Positions 1 through 11,560 of a stretch of DNA of 64,000 nt are shown piece by piece (within the stretch, counting starts at the first letter, position 1; every line of letters begins with the position of its first letter). The position numbers and the translations under genes are program-made. Source of the stretch: Oegoconia quadripuncta (lineage: Eukaryota; Arthropoda; Insecta; Lepidoptera; Autostichidae); assembly GCA_949316235.1 (NCBI GenBank), contig OX438743.1, forward strand, positions 39,649,242 to 39,713,241, in the 5' to 3' direction. The notes beneath the pieces are model-generated. The model worked only from the letters and a program-made list of their open reading frames with translations. It did not search any database and was not told where the DNA came from.

Positions 1-387
1 TATGTCCAACTCAGGTAAATCTAGAGGGAAGTCAACAAGTATTGTGAAACACCGCTTCTAACGAGAATTCGTTCTCAGTGGGTAAATCACTGACCATATA
101 ATCACGACACACTGACACCACTCTCTGTTACGTAGGTTGAGATATGCTATGACAGACAAATACGACTTACGGGTCGGTTTGAATGGAGCAATATGTGTGG
201 TCGTCATACGGAAATTCGTGGAGATAGATGAAACGTTTAGTTTTTACCCGACTGCGCAAGAAAGGAGGGATGTTTTCGAGTGTATGTACCTTTATACGTA
301 TAAGCTCCTGCAAAAGATCTGAAAGTTACTAGAAAACATTTACAAAATATCGTGTTTAAAGAATTAAGAATTAAAAGAATCGTGTTT
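1..387. other. No recognised feature
   Basis: Ordinary AT-rich sequence with short open frames only; no repeat seen elsewhere in the window. Confidence 0.5.
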
Positions 388-672
388 AACCGCCTCCGTG
401 GCTCAATGTAAACAACATTGGGTTTACGATTCGGAGGTCGCGAGTTCGATCCCCAGCGGGGTACATGTTTAAGTACTCGGTTTGGTTGGTAATCTAAATC
501 TGCCGCCAAGCAGCAATGTTAATAGCATTGTTGTGTTCCGGTTGTCAGAGATAAGATAGCCAGTACCTACTCCAAAGGTTTCCGGGTCAGTACGCTTCCA
601 CCTTCGGCCTCATCTTCACTTAACATCAGGAGTGATTGAGGTCAAGTACGAACCGGTCGTGGATAAAAAAAA
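388..672 (+). mobile_element. SINE-I, copy with internal deletion
   Basis: tRNA-like head: TGGCTCAATG (box A-like) and GTTCGATCCCC (box B). The body runs to GGTCAAGTACGAAC and an A-run. The segment GGTAGGGCATTTTAAATGTC and about 25 bp more, present in other copies, is missing after TTGGTTGGT. Confidence 0.75.
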
Positions 673-1073
673 ATATTTTTATTTGTTACTATGGAAAACT
701 TAAAATCACCTGTTACTCACTCATAAACCCATTCTTAATACCTACTCATCCACAGTAACTATAAAAATAATCAAATTTTATTTCCTTACCATCACGTGCG
801 AATGCGATATAACACGCTAAATGTTATACATATACTAATATCTATGCTACGCTGCAACACGTGACAGTATAATATTTCTGTTTTAGTCATTTTTATTTTA
901 TTTTATTTTATTTATTTACATAGAATCAACAGCATTATTACAAATTCTTATACAGAAAACTAATACCAAACTTATGCCAATTAAAGATTATTATTATGTT
1001 ACTGACAATGGTTACCTACCCTTTTGTAAGAATTTTGATTTTGAAAACGTTAAAAACAAATTTTATCCTGAGT

Positions 1074-1195
1074 GTGACCATTTTGCGAATGGGACAAAAT
1101 GCGAACGGGACCAAATGCGAATAGGTCGGAATGCGAATAGGACCGAATGCGAAAGTGACCATTTTTGAATTCATGACAAAACGCGAATGGGCCGG
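1074..1195. repeat. 16-bp-period array W1
   Basis: Seven or so degenerate units of GGACCAAATGCGAATA, exactly 16 bp apart in the centre. Not in frame with any recognisable protein. Confidence 0.75.
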
Positions 1196-1676
1196 TATGC
1201 GTCAAACCCCTTAAAACTTTATGGGTAATGTTTTAATTCAATTATAATATAATTACAATAAAATTGGTACATAAAAGATACAACAAAAGTAGTCATAATT
1301 TACTACTTTTTGTATCGTGTTGTGGCGTCCATAATAAATTGTCCTTATTCTAAAAGAAGGAAATTCCTAGTTCCGTTCATTGCGAAAAGCAAAATCCTTA
1401 TGTAAAAATTATCAGATCGTTGATATTTGTGACACAACCGTTGAATACTTACAACGAACAGGTTTTGAGTTCAGCCGAACATGACCCAGGTGTTTGCGTA
1501 TTATTGTCTGACGTCTCTTGTGATATGGAAAAATTGAATTCTGAATTTTTGATCATTTTATTTAAACACTAAAACCTACTTTATTACATTCGAAAGCTTA
1601 TGCGACAATAGCGTGGGTATGATCTATATGATCACAGAGTACAAATAGTGATCAGTAAGTCAACTGAGAATAATCT

Positions 1677-2215
1677 CAGCCCATAAAGATCCCACTGCAG
1701 GGATATAGACCTCCCCTCGTATCTAATCTGTATGTCTACTTTATTTATAGATTTTTAGCTTATATCTATATGATTATATTATTTTAAGTCATAGAAGCCC
1801 TAGCTTCGCCTGAAACACAGGATTTTCCTAGTTCAGGCACTAGTGTTACAGTTGAAATTAAGTATTAATATGTAGATTTTATGTTTTAATGTACCATAAG
1901 AATTAATAAATATATTTGATTTGATTTCATTTCATTTCATTTCATTTGTATAATGACGGAGTATGGGCCATAGTCCACCACGCTGGCCCAATGCGGGTTG
2001 GGTACTTCACATGCTTTAGAATTTTTATTTCTCAGACATGCAAGTTTTCTTTGCGATGTTTAAGAGCAGTCGGATTAATGCACATAAGTAATTAAATTAA
2101 ATTTAGAAACTCATTGGTACATGACCTGCCTGGGAATCGAACCTGGACCTCCCAAATTGGGAGACCACGTTTTAGCCGCTGAGCCACCGACGCCCGCTAA
2201 GCCACCGACGCCCGC
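1677..2215 (-). mobile_element. SINE-III, split copy
   Basis: tRNA-like head at the right (reverse of GCGGGCGTCGGTGGCTCAGC) with B box GGTTCGATTCC. The tail fragment CCCACTGCAGGGATATAGAC at 1690 belongs to the same copy. About 220 bp between is inserted. The last 17 bp of the head are tandemly repeated at 2198-2214. Confidence 0.65.
1726..1948 (+). mobile_element. Non-LTR 3' tail with (ATTTC)n, nested in a SINE
   Basis: The A+T-rich block ends TATTTGATTTGATTTC and then (ATTTC)4. The SINE-III sequence on either side (1677-1725 and 1949-2215) is contiguous in other copies. Confidence 0.5.
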
Positions 2216-2379
2216 ATATATCATAAGTCAATGAAATAAGATAACAATAAAATCGAAAGTCGAATGCTAATGTCAAATTTGTAATTAATGTTTCTTACTG
2301 AAAATTAACATAATAGGTCGCGGTTATACGGCTCGAAGGACCAAAAAGTTTGGTAACCTTAAAATACCAATTCTCACTA

Positions 2380-2466
2380 GACCCGCGTGGTGGATTATGG
2401 CTCATATCCTTCTTAGTGAGAGAAGGTTATGCCCTAGCAGTGGCCTAAGGCTGCTGATGCAATGAA
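2380..2466 (+). mobile_element. SINE-III tail fragment
   Basis: GACCCGCGTGGTGGATTATG ... AGGCTGCTGATGCAATGA matches the 3' part of SINE-III. Confidence 0.5.
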
Positions 2467-2679
2467 ACTACAATTTTATTACGATTTCACTTCAGTTTTT
2501 AATTTATATTTGAAGGATGAGTAGTCTCGTTTGTACAGGTTCCTGCCGCCGATATCAAACAATGTGTGATGAATAGGCACATTTATTACCGAGTCATGGA
2601 TATGGAACCCGTGTATAAATATTTATGAATATTTTCGCTTTTAGTTTAATCTCAATCAATTATTGTCCTTAGTAATATA

Positions 2680-2850
2680 AAAACCTGTTTTGAAAAAGAG
2701 CAAGCCTTCGAGTTTCTTGCTTGTTCTTCTCAGGGGAAAATTGCATTTTGAACAAGCAGTAGCTTAAAATATGTAAAACTGACAATTTTAAGTGTACTCT
2801 GTGTACCTACAAAATAAAGCATTTTTGGCTTTGACTGACTTTGACATCAA
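2680..2850 (+). mobile_element. Non-LTR 3' tail (GTTCTTCTCAGGGG type A)
   Basis: GAGTTTCTTGCTTGTTCTTC, then CTCTGTGTACCTACAAAATA and TTGGCTTTGACTGACTTTGA. Shared with 26735-26835 (plus), 27755-27935 and 35820-36135 (minus). Confidence 0.6.
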
Positions 2851-3465
2851 AAAAGTACAAGTAGTGTTTTTTTAATCAATAAAGCAGATTTTAGTGTTTT
2901 CATTTCGCTCTTACCGACGACGTCGTTTATATCACTACAAACTTCAAACGACGCCGACGCGTGCGCTGTCACTGTCTGGATTAAACCGGTTCATTAAGGT
3001 TTAGGTAGCGCTCTCATTTGGGACGCGCTCCTAACGAAACCTTTGCTAAAATCCGGTATAAACCTTTATTTACCGGTATTTTTGAAACCCCTGCCATAAA
3101 GTTCCCTAAACATTATTAAAATAAGTAGCACAATTTCAATCCGATTCGAATTCCATCAATAGCCATCACAGTTTTGTAAGAAGTTAATCTTCTGTTTGTA
3201 TCGTGAATACTGCGCATTGACCACGTGTTGAGGAACAAGATTGTACACGTAACAGCACTACCGTGTCAGTGTGTCGTGCAGATGGAATTTGTTTACAAAC
3301 TGACTTAAATGGCGCAAGGTTTACGTTGAAAAATTATCGAAAGAAAAATGTTGAGTAAGAGGTTTCTTTTTAAAATTATAACAACCTTTTGCAAGGCGGC
3401 TCTAGAGGATCAAGTTCCACGAGGGACTAGGTTACTTTGGTGTTGATTTATTTTTCTTTTATAAG

Positions 3466-3621
3466 TGGCACTTCAGTTACCTCATCAACGACAGCCTATT
3501 GCGTTCATTGCTGAATATTTGCTTTGGGATCTCCGCGTCAATGTTGTTGCTGGCCATCATTTTAGTCTCTATTTTTGCCCTTGTAGTTCCATTTTACGTC
3601 TTTCAAAAGGAAAGGGGTTGA
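3466..3621 (+). CDS. Unassigned exon-like segment, membrane-protein-like
   Basis: After a pyrimidine-rich TTTATTTTTCTTTTATAAG, the frame reads WHFSYLINDSLLRSLLNICF and then a strongly hydrophobic run (ISASMLLLAIILVSIFALVV) before FQKERG and TGA. About 51 residues, with one or two possible membrane helices. There is no start codon, so it could only be a terminal exon or a relic. I do not recognise the family, and no partner exon was found within the window. Confidence 0.3.
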   Translation, partial: WHFSYLINDSLLRSLLNICFGISASMLLLAIILVSIFALVVPFYVFQKERG

Positions 3622-3838
3622 CCTTATTCAGTACTGCTGGGATTCACTCACAGACACTATACTTGTCTGGGGACGACACACTCTCATCTAGTCTGATCGT
3701 CTGGCTTAATAGTGGGAATGATAATGAAGTATAGTTATGCATAATGCCCTATCAAACATTAACACGGCAAGCTGGCAATCACTCAATAGCAGAGAAAACC
3801 CAGACTCTACATTTGTTCCAATCGCGGTGTTTATTCAT

Positions 3839-3970
3839 TTAGGGCCTTATTAATAAATCGTTCTTGAGACTGAGATCGCGTCTCAGTTTCAATACAATTT
3901 TTTATACCGTTTTAACATGCAATAGATTCTCAAGCGTCATCTTAAATTTAATTTATTAATACGGGCCTTA
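3839..3970. mobile_element. MITE M3, about 130 bp
   Basis: TTAGGGCCTTATTAATAAAT at the left and ATTTATTAATACGGGCCTTA at the right, with GATCGCGTCTCAGTTTCAA inside. Confidence 0.65.
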
Positions 3971-4368
3971 GTGTAGTGTATTTGTATAACTCGTGTTTGA
4001 AGAAAAAAAGGTAGGTATCATTTGTCTTTATAATGCCTGTGACTATTTATCGGAAATTCAGAAATATTTTTTAACGCAACTTCTTCTTCTTTGTATTCTC
4101 TTAAATAAACTGTGAATAAATGTTAATTTCTTTGAACTTGCTCTGGATAGCGTCATATTGAGCGAGGCAGCATTAAATATGCTTGCAATGCAGCCTTTTT
4201 AAAATAAACATATTTTCTGTGTAATTTTCCTCGTCCCCAAAGTACAATACCACAGGAAATGATACTGTGTAAATAGCTAAAGTAAACCAATCTTCTGTAG
4301 CCACATCAATTGGCTGCATTATAGCACGTTATTACAGTGACACACGACAGACTGTATACATCTTCTAT

Positions 4369-4465
4369 CCCGTCCGTGTCCCGACACTTGTACGAGTGGC
4401 CACATTCTGGTGCTCAAAAATTTGATATTTTTGCCATCGACTCGTTAAGATGTCTCATCTTCCAG
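4369..4465 (+). repeat. Dispersed repeat (GTGTCCCGACAC ... CATCGACTCG)
   Basis: CCGTCCGTGTCCCGACACTT and TTTTGCCATCGACTCGTTAA. Related sequence at 34739-34840 and 35710-35785. Unclassified. Confidence 0.45.
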
Positions 4466-4934
4466 ACAAGAGAACAGATCAGAGATACAAGTTCCAACAC
4501 CATCGAATAAAAAAATTCTACAATATTCGATAAAAATAACATCAGGATACACTAAGAGTATTATGTGTGTGCTACAGCCGCACAAACGGGTCATAGATCA
4601 GTATACATGTATGTAAATGCTCAGGGATCAAAACTTTGATTTTCAGTTATTTTCCATGCGGAGAAACTGGTACCAAATATATATTATGTGGAGCTTACTG
4701 AAGGTATATATACATACGTATTATTTAACCTGTTAAAATCAATTCCTATGTTTTAAAAAAAAAATATACTACCGTTCCAGCAAACGGAATATTTGCTATG
4801 AAAGCCCCGGAGAACCGAACCCGCTATGTGGAGTCGAGCGCACATCAGACGTAGCACTACAACCTTGTACTTGTCTGCGCATTGTATGGACGCGCTACCG
4901 TACGAGAATTCAGCTTATACTGGCAGTGTTAATA

Positions 4935-5178
4935 GATCTTTTTTTATAAATATTTCGGACACTTACACTTACACTTACACCAATCATCCAGTCCCAAACT
5001 AAGCAAGGCTTGTGCTATGGGAACTAGATAACGGATAAACATACATAAATTTTTATATAAACATCCATGACTCGGGAATAAATGTTCGTATTCATCACAC
5101 AAACATTTACCCCGGATTCGAACCCGCAACCGTTGGTTTCGCTGACAGGGTCGCTATCCGCTACACCAATTGGTCGTT
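4935..5178 (-). mobile_element. SINE-II copy
   Basis: Head at the right end (reverse of ACCAATTGGTGTAGCGGATA). B box as GGTTCGAATCC near 5115. Body includes the reverse of ATTTATGTATGTTTATCCGT. A three-fold CTTACA stretch lies at the tail. Confidence 0.75.
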
Positions 5179-5524
5179 TATACTAACGTAATAACCCGAT
5201 GTCGCCAAGGAGGCAGTTAAGTATTATTACAACGAGTTTGTTCTGTCTAACGACCTGTCACTTTGTATATACACACCTCTAGATTCAGTTATGCAATAAG
5301 TACATCCGATGGGCACAACCGGATCCTTTAAGAATGGTGTAAATTAAAGGCATGCATAGAGGGGACAGGGTTGGTGGGGGGTCATAGCAACCTCCTTTCT
5401 CCTTGATATTGTGACGTCAATCGTAAATATCATTATCATGCGATCAGCTGAGGACCATTATGTCGTTACAGGTAGAGTTTATTGAGATGGAAATTAGTCG
5501 TACTTTCCTTGTACACTGCCCCAT

Positions 5525-5850
5525 CAACAAATCAAATCAAAATATTTTATTCAATAGGATTATCACTTGAAAACGTCACTATTAATATTACATTGAAATT
5601 TTAAATTTACTGCTCATTCACAAAGCTGACTCCCCAGAGAAGAACGAGCAAGAAACTCTAGGGTTGCTCTTTTAAACAGATTATAGGTTGCGATTTGATA
5701 ATTATATGAATAATAAGACAGCTATGTCCATGCTTGCTTATCATTCAAATAGTCAGTGATTTTATAATTTAGAAGTTGTTCAGCTTTTAATGCAGTTTTT
5801 GTTGTATTTCGAGGCTTTTCAAAACTTTTATTTTTTATTTATGTAAGATT
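5525..5850 (-). mobile_element. Non-LTR 3' end with ITDYLNDKQAW
   Basis: The minus strand reads KITDYLNDKQAW after a broken upstream frame, then the UTR with the GTTCTTCTCTGGGG block and a (TTTGA)n tail at the plus-strand left end (5525). Confidence 0.6.
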
Positions 5851-5984
5851 AAACTCGGGAATAGCTTTTTTTATTTTGATGTGATATTGTATTATTTATT
5901 TGGAATATCGTCGAAACGGCATTATCGATTTTCATTAAACATGGATATTACTAACGACATGGTTAATTACAATATCACATAAAA

Positions 5985-6180
5985 ATTTAAAAAAAATAAA
6001 ACAAAACGGCTGAACAGTTTAAAACATGTCTGAGAACCACCACTAGAAATCCAGCTTTCAAAATAGAAGCCGCATCCAAATCGGTTCACCCGTTTAAGAA
6101 CTACGGTGCCACACACATAGTGGTGAAACTTAAAACACCCTTCCATTTTAAAAATACACATAGACAAATATAGAACACCC
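5985..6180. repeat. Dispersed repeat (CATCCAAATCGGTTCACCCG)
   Basis: AAACATGTCTGAGAACC and CATCCAAATCGGTTCACCCG also occur at 28265 and 28480-28570 (intron 2). Unclassified. Confidence 0.4.
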
Positions 6181-6447
6181 TCCTTTTTTGGAGACAGTTA
6201 AAATTGAATTCGCAGGACTTCATTAAGCCAATAAGTAGTTACAGATATATCTCACGATCACATAACAGCGTACCTCGCGATACGTAACTAAGTACTAGAC
6301 GGGTTCCGCATAGGTGCTACTCGCTAGCAGTGCAACTCGTTACATTCGTACTTCCTGTAACGTCAGATCATACTCGTTCCAGGCTACTGGAGTGTGTGAG
6401 CAGTACAGGCTATACTAAGCCACTTATTGGTTAAATAACTATCTATT

Positions 6448-6690
6448 GATGTAGTGGACAGTGACCCTGTCAGCGAAACCAACGGTTGCGGGTTCAATCC
6501 CGCGAGGGGTAAATGTTTGTGTGATGAGTACGAACATTTATTCCCGAGTCATGGATGTTTATATAAATATTTATGTATGTTTATCCGTTATCTAGTATCC
6601 ATCTAGCTTTGCTTAGTGTGGAATTAGATGGCGCTGTGTGTATATGCAAAGGCATTTACTATTATTATTATTATTATTATTTATTATTGC
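6448..6690 (+). mobile_element. SINE-II copy with (ATT)n tail
   Basis: GATGTAGTGGACAGTGACCC, GGTTGCGGGTTCAATCCC, GTTTGTGTGATGAGTACG, ending in (ATT)8. Confidence 0.75.
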
Positions 6691-7084
6691 TACAGACGTT
6701 CAGACCGTCGGCAAACCAACCGTCAGTTGCCCTTGTGGGATGCGCCGGCCGAGCCGACCACATCCAACCAGTATTTATAATAATTATGTTGGACCGACTT
6801 TACGCATATTCCGTTTTGGTCGCAGTTGGGTGGTGGGCGCCAGCTAAATCGGAACATCTGTTAGGGCTATTAATATTTCTTTAACACTTTACTAGCATAA
6901 TGGTGGTAGCACAAAAAATATATTTTTCTAGATTTTACTTTGTCGACGTGATTAATATGTATACGTACCCATGCCAAATTACAGATAGATAGATAGATAA
7001 GTATTTATTTGCATCCATGTACACACACATAACAAATTCAACTAAAACAATAAACCACAAGTACAGAAACAACAAATATTTTTT

Positions 7085-7317
7085 TTTTAGGTATAATTCG
7101 GTGGGTAAATAGTGAGCCTATGAGAAACTAGAAGGTAATAAAAAGTAATATTAAGTCACTTTATGAGAATATTTTCCTGGCGCTGACATTATGGCAGGAT
7201 GTAGTAAGACTCCTTGGGAGTTAACGGAATTTTTATAATTATTATTAAATGTTGACTCTATTAAGTTTCTACAATAATTTAATTTTAATTGGATCTATTA
7301 TATGATTATATAGAAAG
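7085..7317 (-). repeat. Repeat R, inverted copy fused to SINE-I
   Basis: AGGTATAATTCGGTGGGTAA to TATATGATTATATAG. Reverse complement of 15660-15930, where it also follows a SINE-I. A short relative lies at 18600-18680. Confidence 0.6.
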
Positions 7318-7572
7318 CGTAATGACCCGGAAACCCCAACATATTTGGGGGACTGGTTATCTTATCTCTGACAAACGGAACACAACAATGCTATTAACAT
7401 TGCTGTTTGGCGGCAGATTTAGATAAGATGGTGGTAGCTAGCCAGGCGGACATTTAATATGCCCTATCACCAACCAAACCGAAAACAACATGTACCCCGC
7501 TGGGGATCAAACCCGCGACCTCCAAATCGTAAACCCAATGTTGTCGACATTAAGCCACGGAGGCGGTTAAAA
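7318..7572 (-). mobile_element. SINE-I, tail-truncated copy fused to repeat R
   Basis: The head (reverse of CCGCCTCCGTGGCTTAATGT) lies at the right end. The left end stops at AATGACCCGGAAACCCCAAC and passes directly into repeat R at 7317. Confidence 0.75.
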
Positions 7573-7994
7573 TATGATGAAAATATGAAATATTATGTGT
7601 GTGCAATTTTCTAGTATATACGAAAAGAGCCTCTAAGCGAAGCCTCGGAAGGACAGACAGACGGGCATCGAGAAACTATAAGGGTTCCTTATATACTGCG
7701 GAACCATAAAAACGAACGAGTAGAGCAATATTAGAATTGGCTAAAGTTGCTATTAAATCTGTAGTGTAAGCTGGTTTAAACTTGAAAGTATTCCGTCCTT
7801 AAATTCCGCATACCGAACTGCCAATTTTGTTGCAACGCACTTAATGCGGAAAGGATCTGTCGAAAGTCTTAAGTAGGTGTTGGGAGTGCCTTGAGATCAC
7901 GGATTTTTTCCTGATATTTCTCAACGTCACAAATTTCCCGTAAGGGAAATCCGAGTGATTTTAACACGCTTTTTTAACCTGCGTCAAGAAAACT

Positions 7995-8485
7995 TACGGG
8001 AGTGAATGCTGGGTATGGCAAAAGAAGAATGAAAGTAGAATAAATGCAGTGGAAATGAGATCATTGAGAAGTATGAATGGGGTGACTCTGAAAGATAGAA
8101 TCAGAAATAGTGTAATTAGGGAGTTAAGCAGTGTGAATGAAGATGTAGTGACAAAGATTGAAAAAGGTATGCTGGGATGGTTTGGACATGTGGAGAGGAT
8201 GAATGAAAGAAGACTTACGAAAGAGATATACAAAGCGAATGTGGATGGTAGTGTTGGTAGGGGAAGACCACGGCGAACGTACCATGATCAAATCGGGGAC
8301 GTCTTAAAGAAAGGCCAAGTCAAGAGTACCCTAAACCGACGAGCATGTATGAACAACCTTATGAGAGTGAAGGAAGCAGAAGAGGTGTGTCAGGATCGTA
8401 GCAAGTGGAAGTCTGTGGTCTCTGCCTATACCCCAACGGGAAACAGGCGTGACATTATGTATGTATGTATGTATGTCAAGAAATG
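7995..8485 (+). pseudogene. RTE-clade retrotransposon C-terminal remnant with (GTAT)n tail
   Basis: The open frame from TACGGG reads YGSECWVW, then continues through [19 protein letters not shown] and GRGRPRRTY. This is the conserved end of RTE/BovB-type ORF2 downstream of the polymerase. The 3' boundary is a GTAT microsatellite, as usual for RTE elements. There is no reverse-transcriptase core upstream, so it is a 5'-truncated copy. Confidence 0.75.
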
Positions 8486-8825
8486 ACGGGAGTTTTGTGT
8501 TTAACGGCGTTGTGAGTGTGTGATGTACAACCTTTGTCTAGATGTATCTCAGCAATACCTAGACCGATTTGAATGCTGTTTTTTCTATATTAAAAACTAA
8601 ACGAGGAAAATGAAAATGGTATATGAGGGGATAGGTTCTTAGCTATATTTGATGGAAATCGGATAAGTCACTTCGAAGATATATAGTTTTTTACATAGTT
8701 TTTTGGTGTATTTTGAGGATTAGTCTTTCGGAGACATTAATAATTTGTTTTTGTATATATTTAAGACTTCCTTACCGTCCGCGACCTCGACTGCGTGGAA
8801 TAATATTTATCCCGAAGGAAACTCA

Positions 8826-9113
8826 CTTTATAAATAAATAATAAATAAATAAATATCCGTATAGACATGCACACAGCGCCACCTAGTCCACAGTAAGCAA
8901 CTATAAGCTTGTGTCGTGGATACCAGATGGTTGATATACTACATAAATAAATACATTTTTTTTGTAAATAAATACTTATTATAAATGAAAACATCCATAA
9001 CTCGGGTACACATGTCCGTATTCATCACACAAACATATGCCCCTAGCGGGATTCGAACCCGCAACCTTTTGGTATACCGGTCAGAGTTGCTAACCACTAC
9101 ACCAAACAGGTCG
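8826..9113 (-). mobile_element. SINE-II subfamily b copy
   Basis: Head at the right (reverse of ACCTGTTTGGTGTAGTGGTT), GGTTCGAATCCC box, then GGATGTTTTCATTTATAATA and TGGCGCTGTGTGCATGTC. It differs from the other SINE-II copies in the body, with ATGGCGCTGTG near the tail. Confidence 0.75.
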
Positions 9114-9117
9114 TTTA

Positions 9118-9515
9118 ACTTTAGTGGAATAAAAATATCCTATGTTTATATCCAAGATATGTTCTACATATACAGGGTGAATTTGAATTCGTGTAATTCC
9201 CATTACATAGTAACGCCACTCTTGATCGACTTTCCCCAAGGAACTATAGTCGAATTCGATCAAAAAATTTTCGATTACCCATACAAATTAAACCATTCTG
9301 AAACCACCTTTAGTACGGAGATCCCACAGTTTTCGGCTGATTTCGATAGTTCCTTAGGAGAAAGTTGTTCGTAATTCAGAGTGAAGTATACCAGTAAACA
9401 GGAATTACACGAATTAAATTTCACCCTGTATACCAAATTTCATCCAAATCATCAGTTTGGTCGTGATTGAGGAACAAACGAACATCCAAAATTTCGCATT
9501 TATAATATTAGTTTG
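9118..9515 (+). mobile_element. Dispersed Helitron- or MITE-like repeat, split by the palindrome
   Basis: AAAATATCCTATGTTTATAT on the left, CCAAATTTCATCCAAATCAT to TTATAATATTAGTTTGATTA on the right. Family members at 26245-26460, 36370-36815 and 57245-57415. Confidence 0.55.
9171..9430. mobile_element. Palindromic MITE, CAGGGTG termini
   Basis: Starts TACAGGGTGAATTTGAATTC and ends with the near-complement CACCCTGTA; inverted ends of about 30 bp include CGTGTAATTCC. Flanked by TA. The surrounding repeat is unbroken at 26365 (GTTCTACCTGTATACC). A decayed relative lies at 22072-22280. Confidence 0.75.
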
Positions 9516-9607
9516 ATTAATCCGAGGATACGTTCTTATAGTCATTTGTCACGAAATACGCTTGGTGAAAATATTGAGCTTACACCACAGTTGGTTTGAT
9601 CTATCTG

Positions 9608-9842
9608 AATTGATGTAGGATGCACAACGGGTTATCACTTGACCTCAACCATACCTGATGTTAAGAGAAGATGAGGCCGAAGGTGGTAGCGTACTGACCC
9701 GGAAACGCCATCTTATTTGGGGGACTGGCCAACCGGAACGCAACAATGCTTAACATTGCTGTTTGGCGGCAGATTTAGATAAGATAATGGTAGCTAACCA
9801 GGCAGATATTTAAAATGCCCTACCACCAAACAAACCGAGTAA
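9608..9842 (-). mobile_element. SINE-I, head-truncated copy
   Basis: From GCACAACGGGTTATCACTTG (tail) to CTACCACCAAACAAACCGAG. The tRNA-like head is absent. Confidence 0.7.
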
Positions 9843-10293
9843 AATCTCTGCTAAGAACCACAGGAAAACCAATTTTATTGGAGATTTATTACTTGAAATA
9901 TATTTCTAGTTTTTGTTAGCGACTTGGGTAACAGTCTCTTAGGTGCTCGATTACATTGGTTGGTTTGCAGCTCAACTTTTACTTTTATGTGCAATTGTTT
10001 TTGTGCAACTATTTTTGTAACCTGTCTGTTAAATTGTTTTTGTCTTTTGAAGCGCTTTTCAAGTGTTGTAAATTGATCTAGCAAAATAAACACAATATAC
10101 CGATTTTTTAGATTTTTATCCCCGACACGCGAAAAGGATGTTACCTATATTTTTATACTCGTATATATTATTTTAGGCATTTTCCAGGCACTTGGACATG
10201 GACAGGTCCATTGCAATATAATACAATTAATAAAGGTATACCTAATTAATAGGTACTAACAAATCAAAGGGTTATAAAACAATTTTTGCTAAA

Positions 10294-10960
10294 TTGCAGA
10301 GCCTCGAACACCGTCGCAAGGTCGTCTCTCTCTCAGTCTTTTACAGGATGCACTTCGGTGAGTGTGCGTTGGAATTACACAATTTTATTCCACCATCGCC
10401 ATTCCATCTTCGGACTACTAGACGCGGAAAGGGATTCCACCCGTATGTAGTAAACATACCGAACATTCGCACTAAGCGGTTCGAGTCTTCATTCATAATG
10501 CGAACGGCCAAGGCATGGAACTCCCTTCCAAATGAAATGAAATGAAAATGAAATGAAAATCATTTATTCATGTAGGCAATACAATATGCACTTATGAACG
10601 TCATTTGGTTTTTAAACTACCACTAGCTCGGAACGCGACCACTACTGAGAAGAGCTAGCGAGAAACTCAGAGGGTTTGTCTCTTTTCAATAAATCATGTA
10701 CAATCAAGAAAGGTTACAACAATTTTATATATCGTGTAGAGGAGCCGTTTAATCCCATGGATTACTTTCATTAATATAGTCTGAAATTTTGTAATATCCC
10801 TTTTTACATAATTTTTGTTTTATAATAAGTTTAAATTTATTAAGCGGAAGATTCCGTATATCCATGGGAACCTTGTTGTAGAAGCGCACACATTGACCTC
10901 TGAACCGCAACCAATCTTTCCTGAATCCTACAACCTTGGGATCATATCATATGGGAGTAA
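10294..10960 (+). pseudogene. CR1/jockey-like ORF2 C-terminus, split by a nested insertion
   Basis: Codons [20 protein letters not shown] ... RTAKAWNSLP end at about 10529. The next part of the same protein (FPESYNLGI) resumes at about 10915. The intact arrangement is seen at 24190-24540, so about 375 bp between is an insertion. Residues before and after match the copy at 24.2 kb closely. Confidence 0.7.
10527..10904 (-). mobile_element. Nested non-LTR 3' end (ORF2 C-terminus plus AAATG tail)
   Basis: On the minus strand the frame FYNKVPMDIRNLPLNKFKLI ... KKGYYKISDYINESNPWD ends at TAA and is followed by a short 3' UTR and a (ATTTC)n tail, which on the plus strand is the AATGAAATGAAAATG run at 10527. 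Closely related to 38821-39230. Inserted into the CR1-like tail that spans this position. Confidence 0.7.
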
Positions 10961-11312
10961 TATAGCTGCTGTAAAGAGGCATTGTCAGTCTTCATAATAA
11001 CTAGCTGCTGTAAATGGGCATTGTCAATTTCCTTAAAACTATAATAGCTCAGCAGCTAACTATAGTTTACCCTTACAGCTACAGCAAAGGGGACATTATA
11101 TTTAAAATTAAGATGTCGCTGCTGTATAGTGCCGTTGTCAGATACAAAATGCACTACTGAAGCTAGGCATCTCATCTTCCAAGTAATCACATATACCTAA
11201 TAACCTAATTAAGATTCCTTTGATATGTTTTTAGATACAAATTATTTTGTTTTACTACGCTTAATTTAATATTATATTTTTTCACTAAATAACTTAATTG
11301 TTTTTGAAGCCC

Positions 11313-11560
11313 TATTTATGGGACTTGTATATTTCGGTGGCACTATGTGTGCACAATTTTTTGGGGATTTAAATATAAGTAAAGCAGTCTCTGAGTATGA
11401 GAATGAGGATTCCAGTCACATGTGACGCCTGAATACTCACTTAAAATATTGAATAACTCTAAAAATATCGTGGTACGATTTTTTTTCCTTTGGGCACTAT
11501 TTCTGCACGGTTTTTTGACATTGTTAAAATAGATGAATTCAGCTTTGTGTATTCAGTCAT
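11313..11560 (+). repeat. Dispersed repeat R2
   Basis: TATGGGACTTGTATATTTCG, GAATGAGGATTCCAGTCACA, TTTTTTGACATTGTTAAAAT. Second copy at 47025-47265. Unclassified. Confidence 0.6.

Noticed and set aside
388..470. tRNA-like sequences with A and B boxes (also at 6480, 14440, 24913, 54075, 59275)
   Set aside because: Each is the head of a SINE with a conserved body and A-rich or AT-rich tail; the cloverleaf arms do not pair well enough for a functional tRNA.
1074..1195. Possible CRISPR-like array (also 49922-50100)
   Set aside because: Units are contiguous, degenerate and 16 bp long with no spacers; the context is an insect genome.
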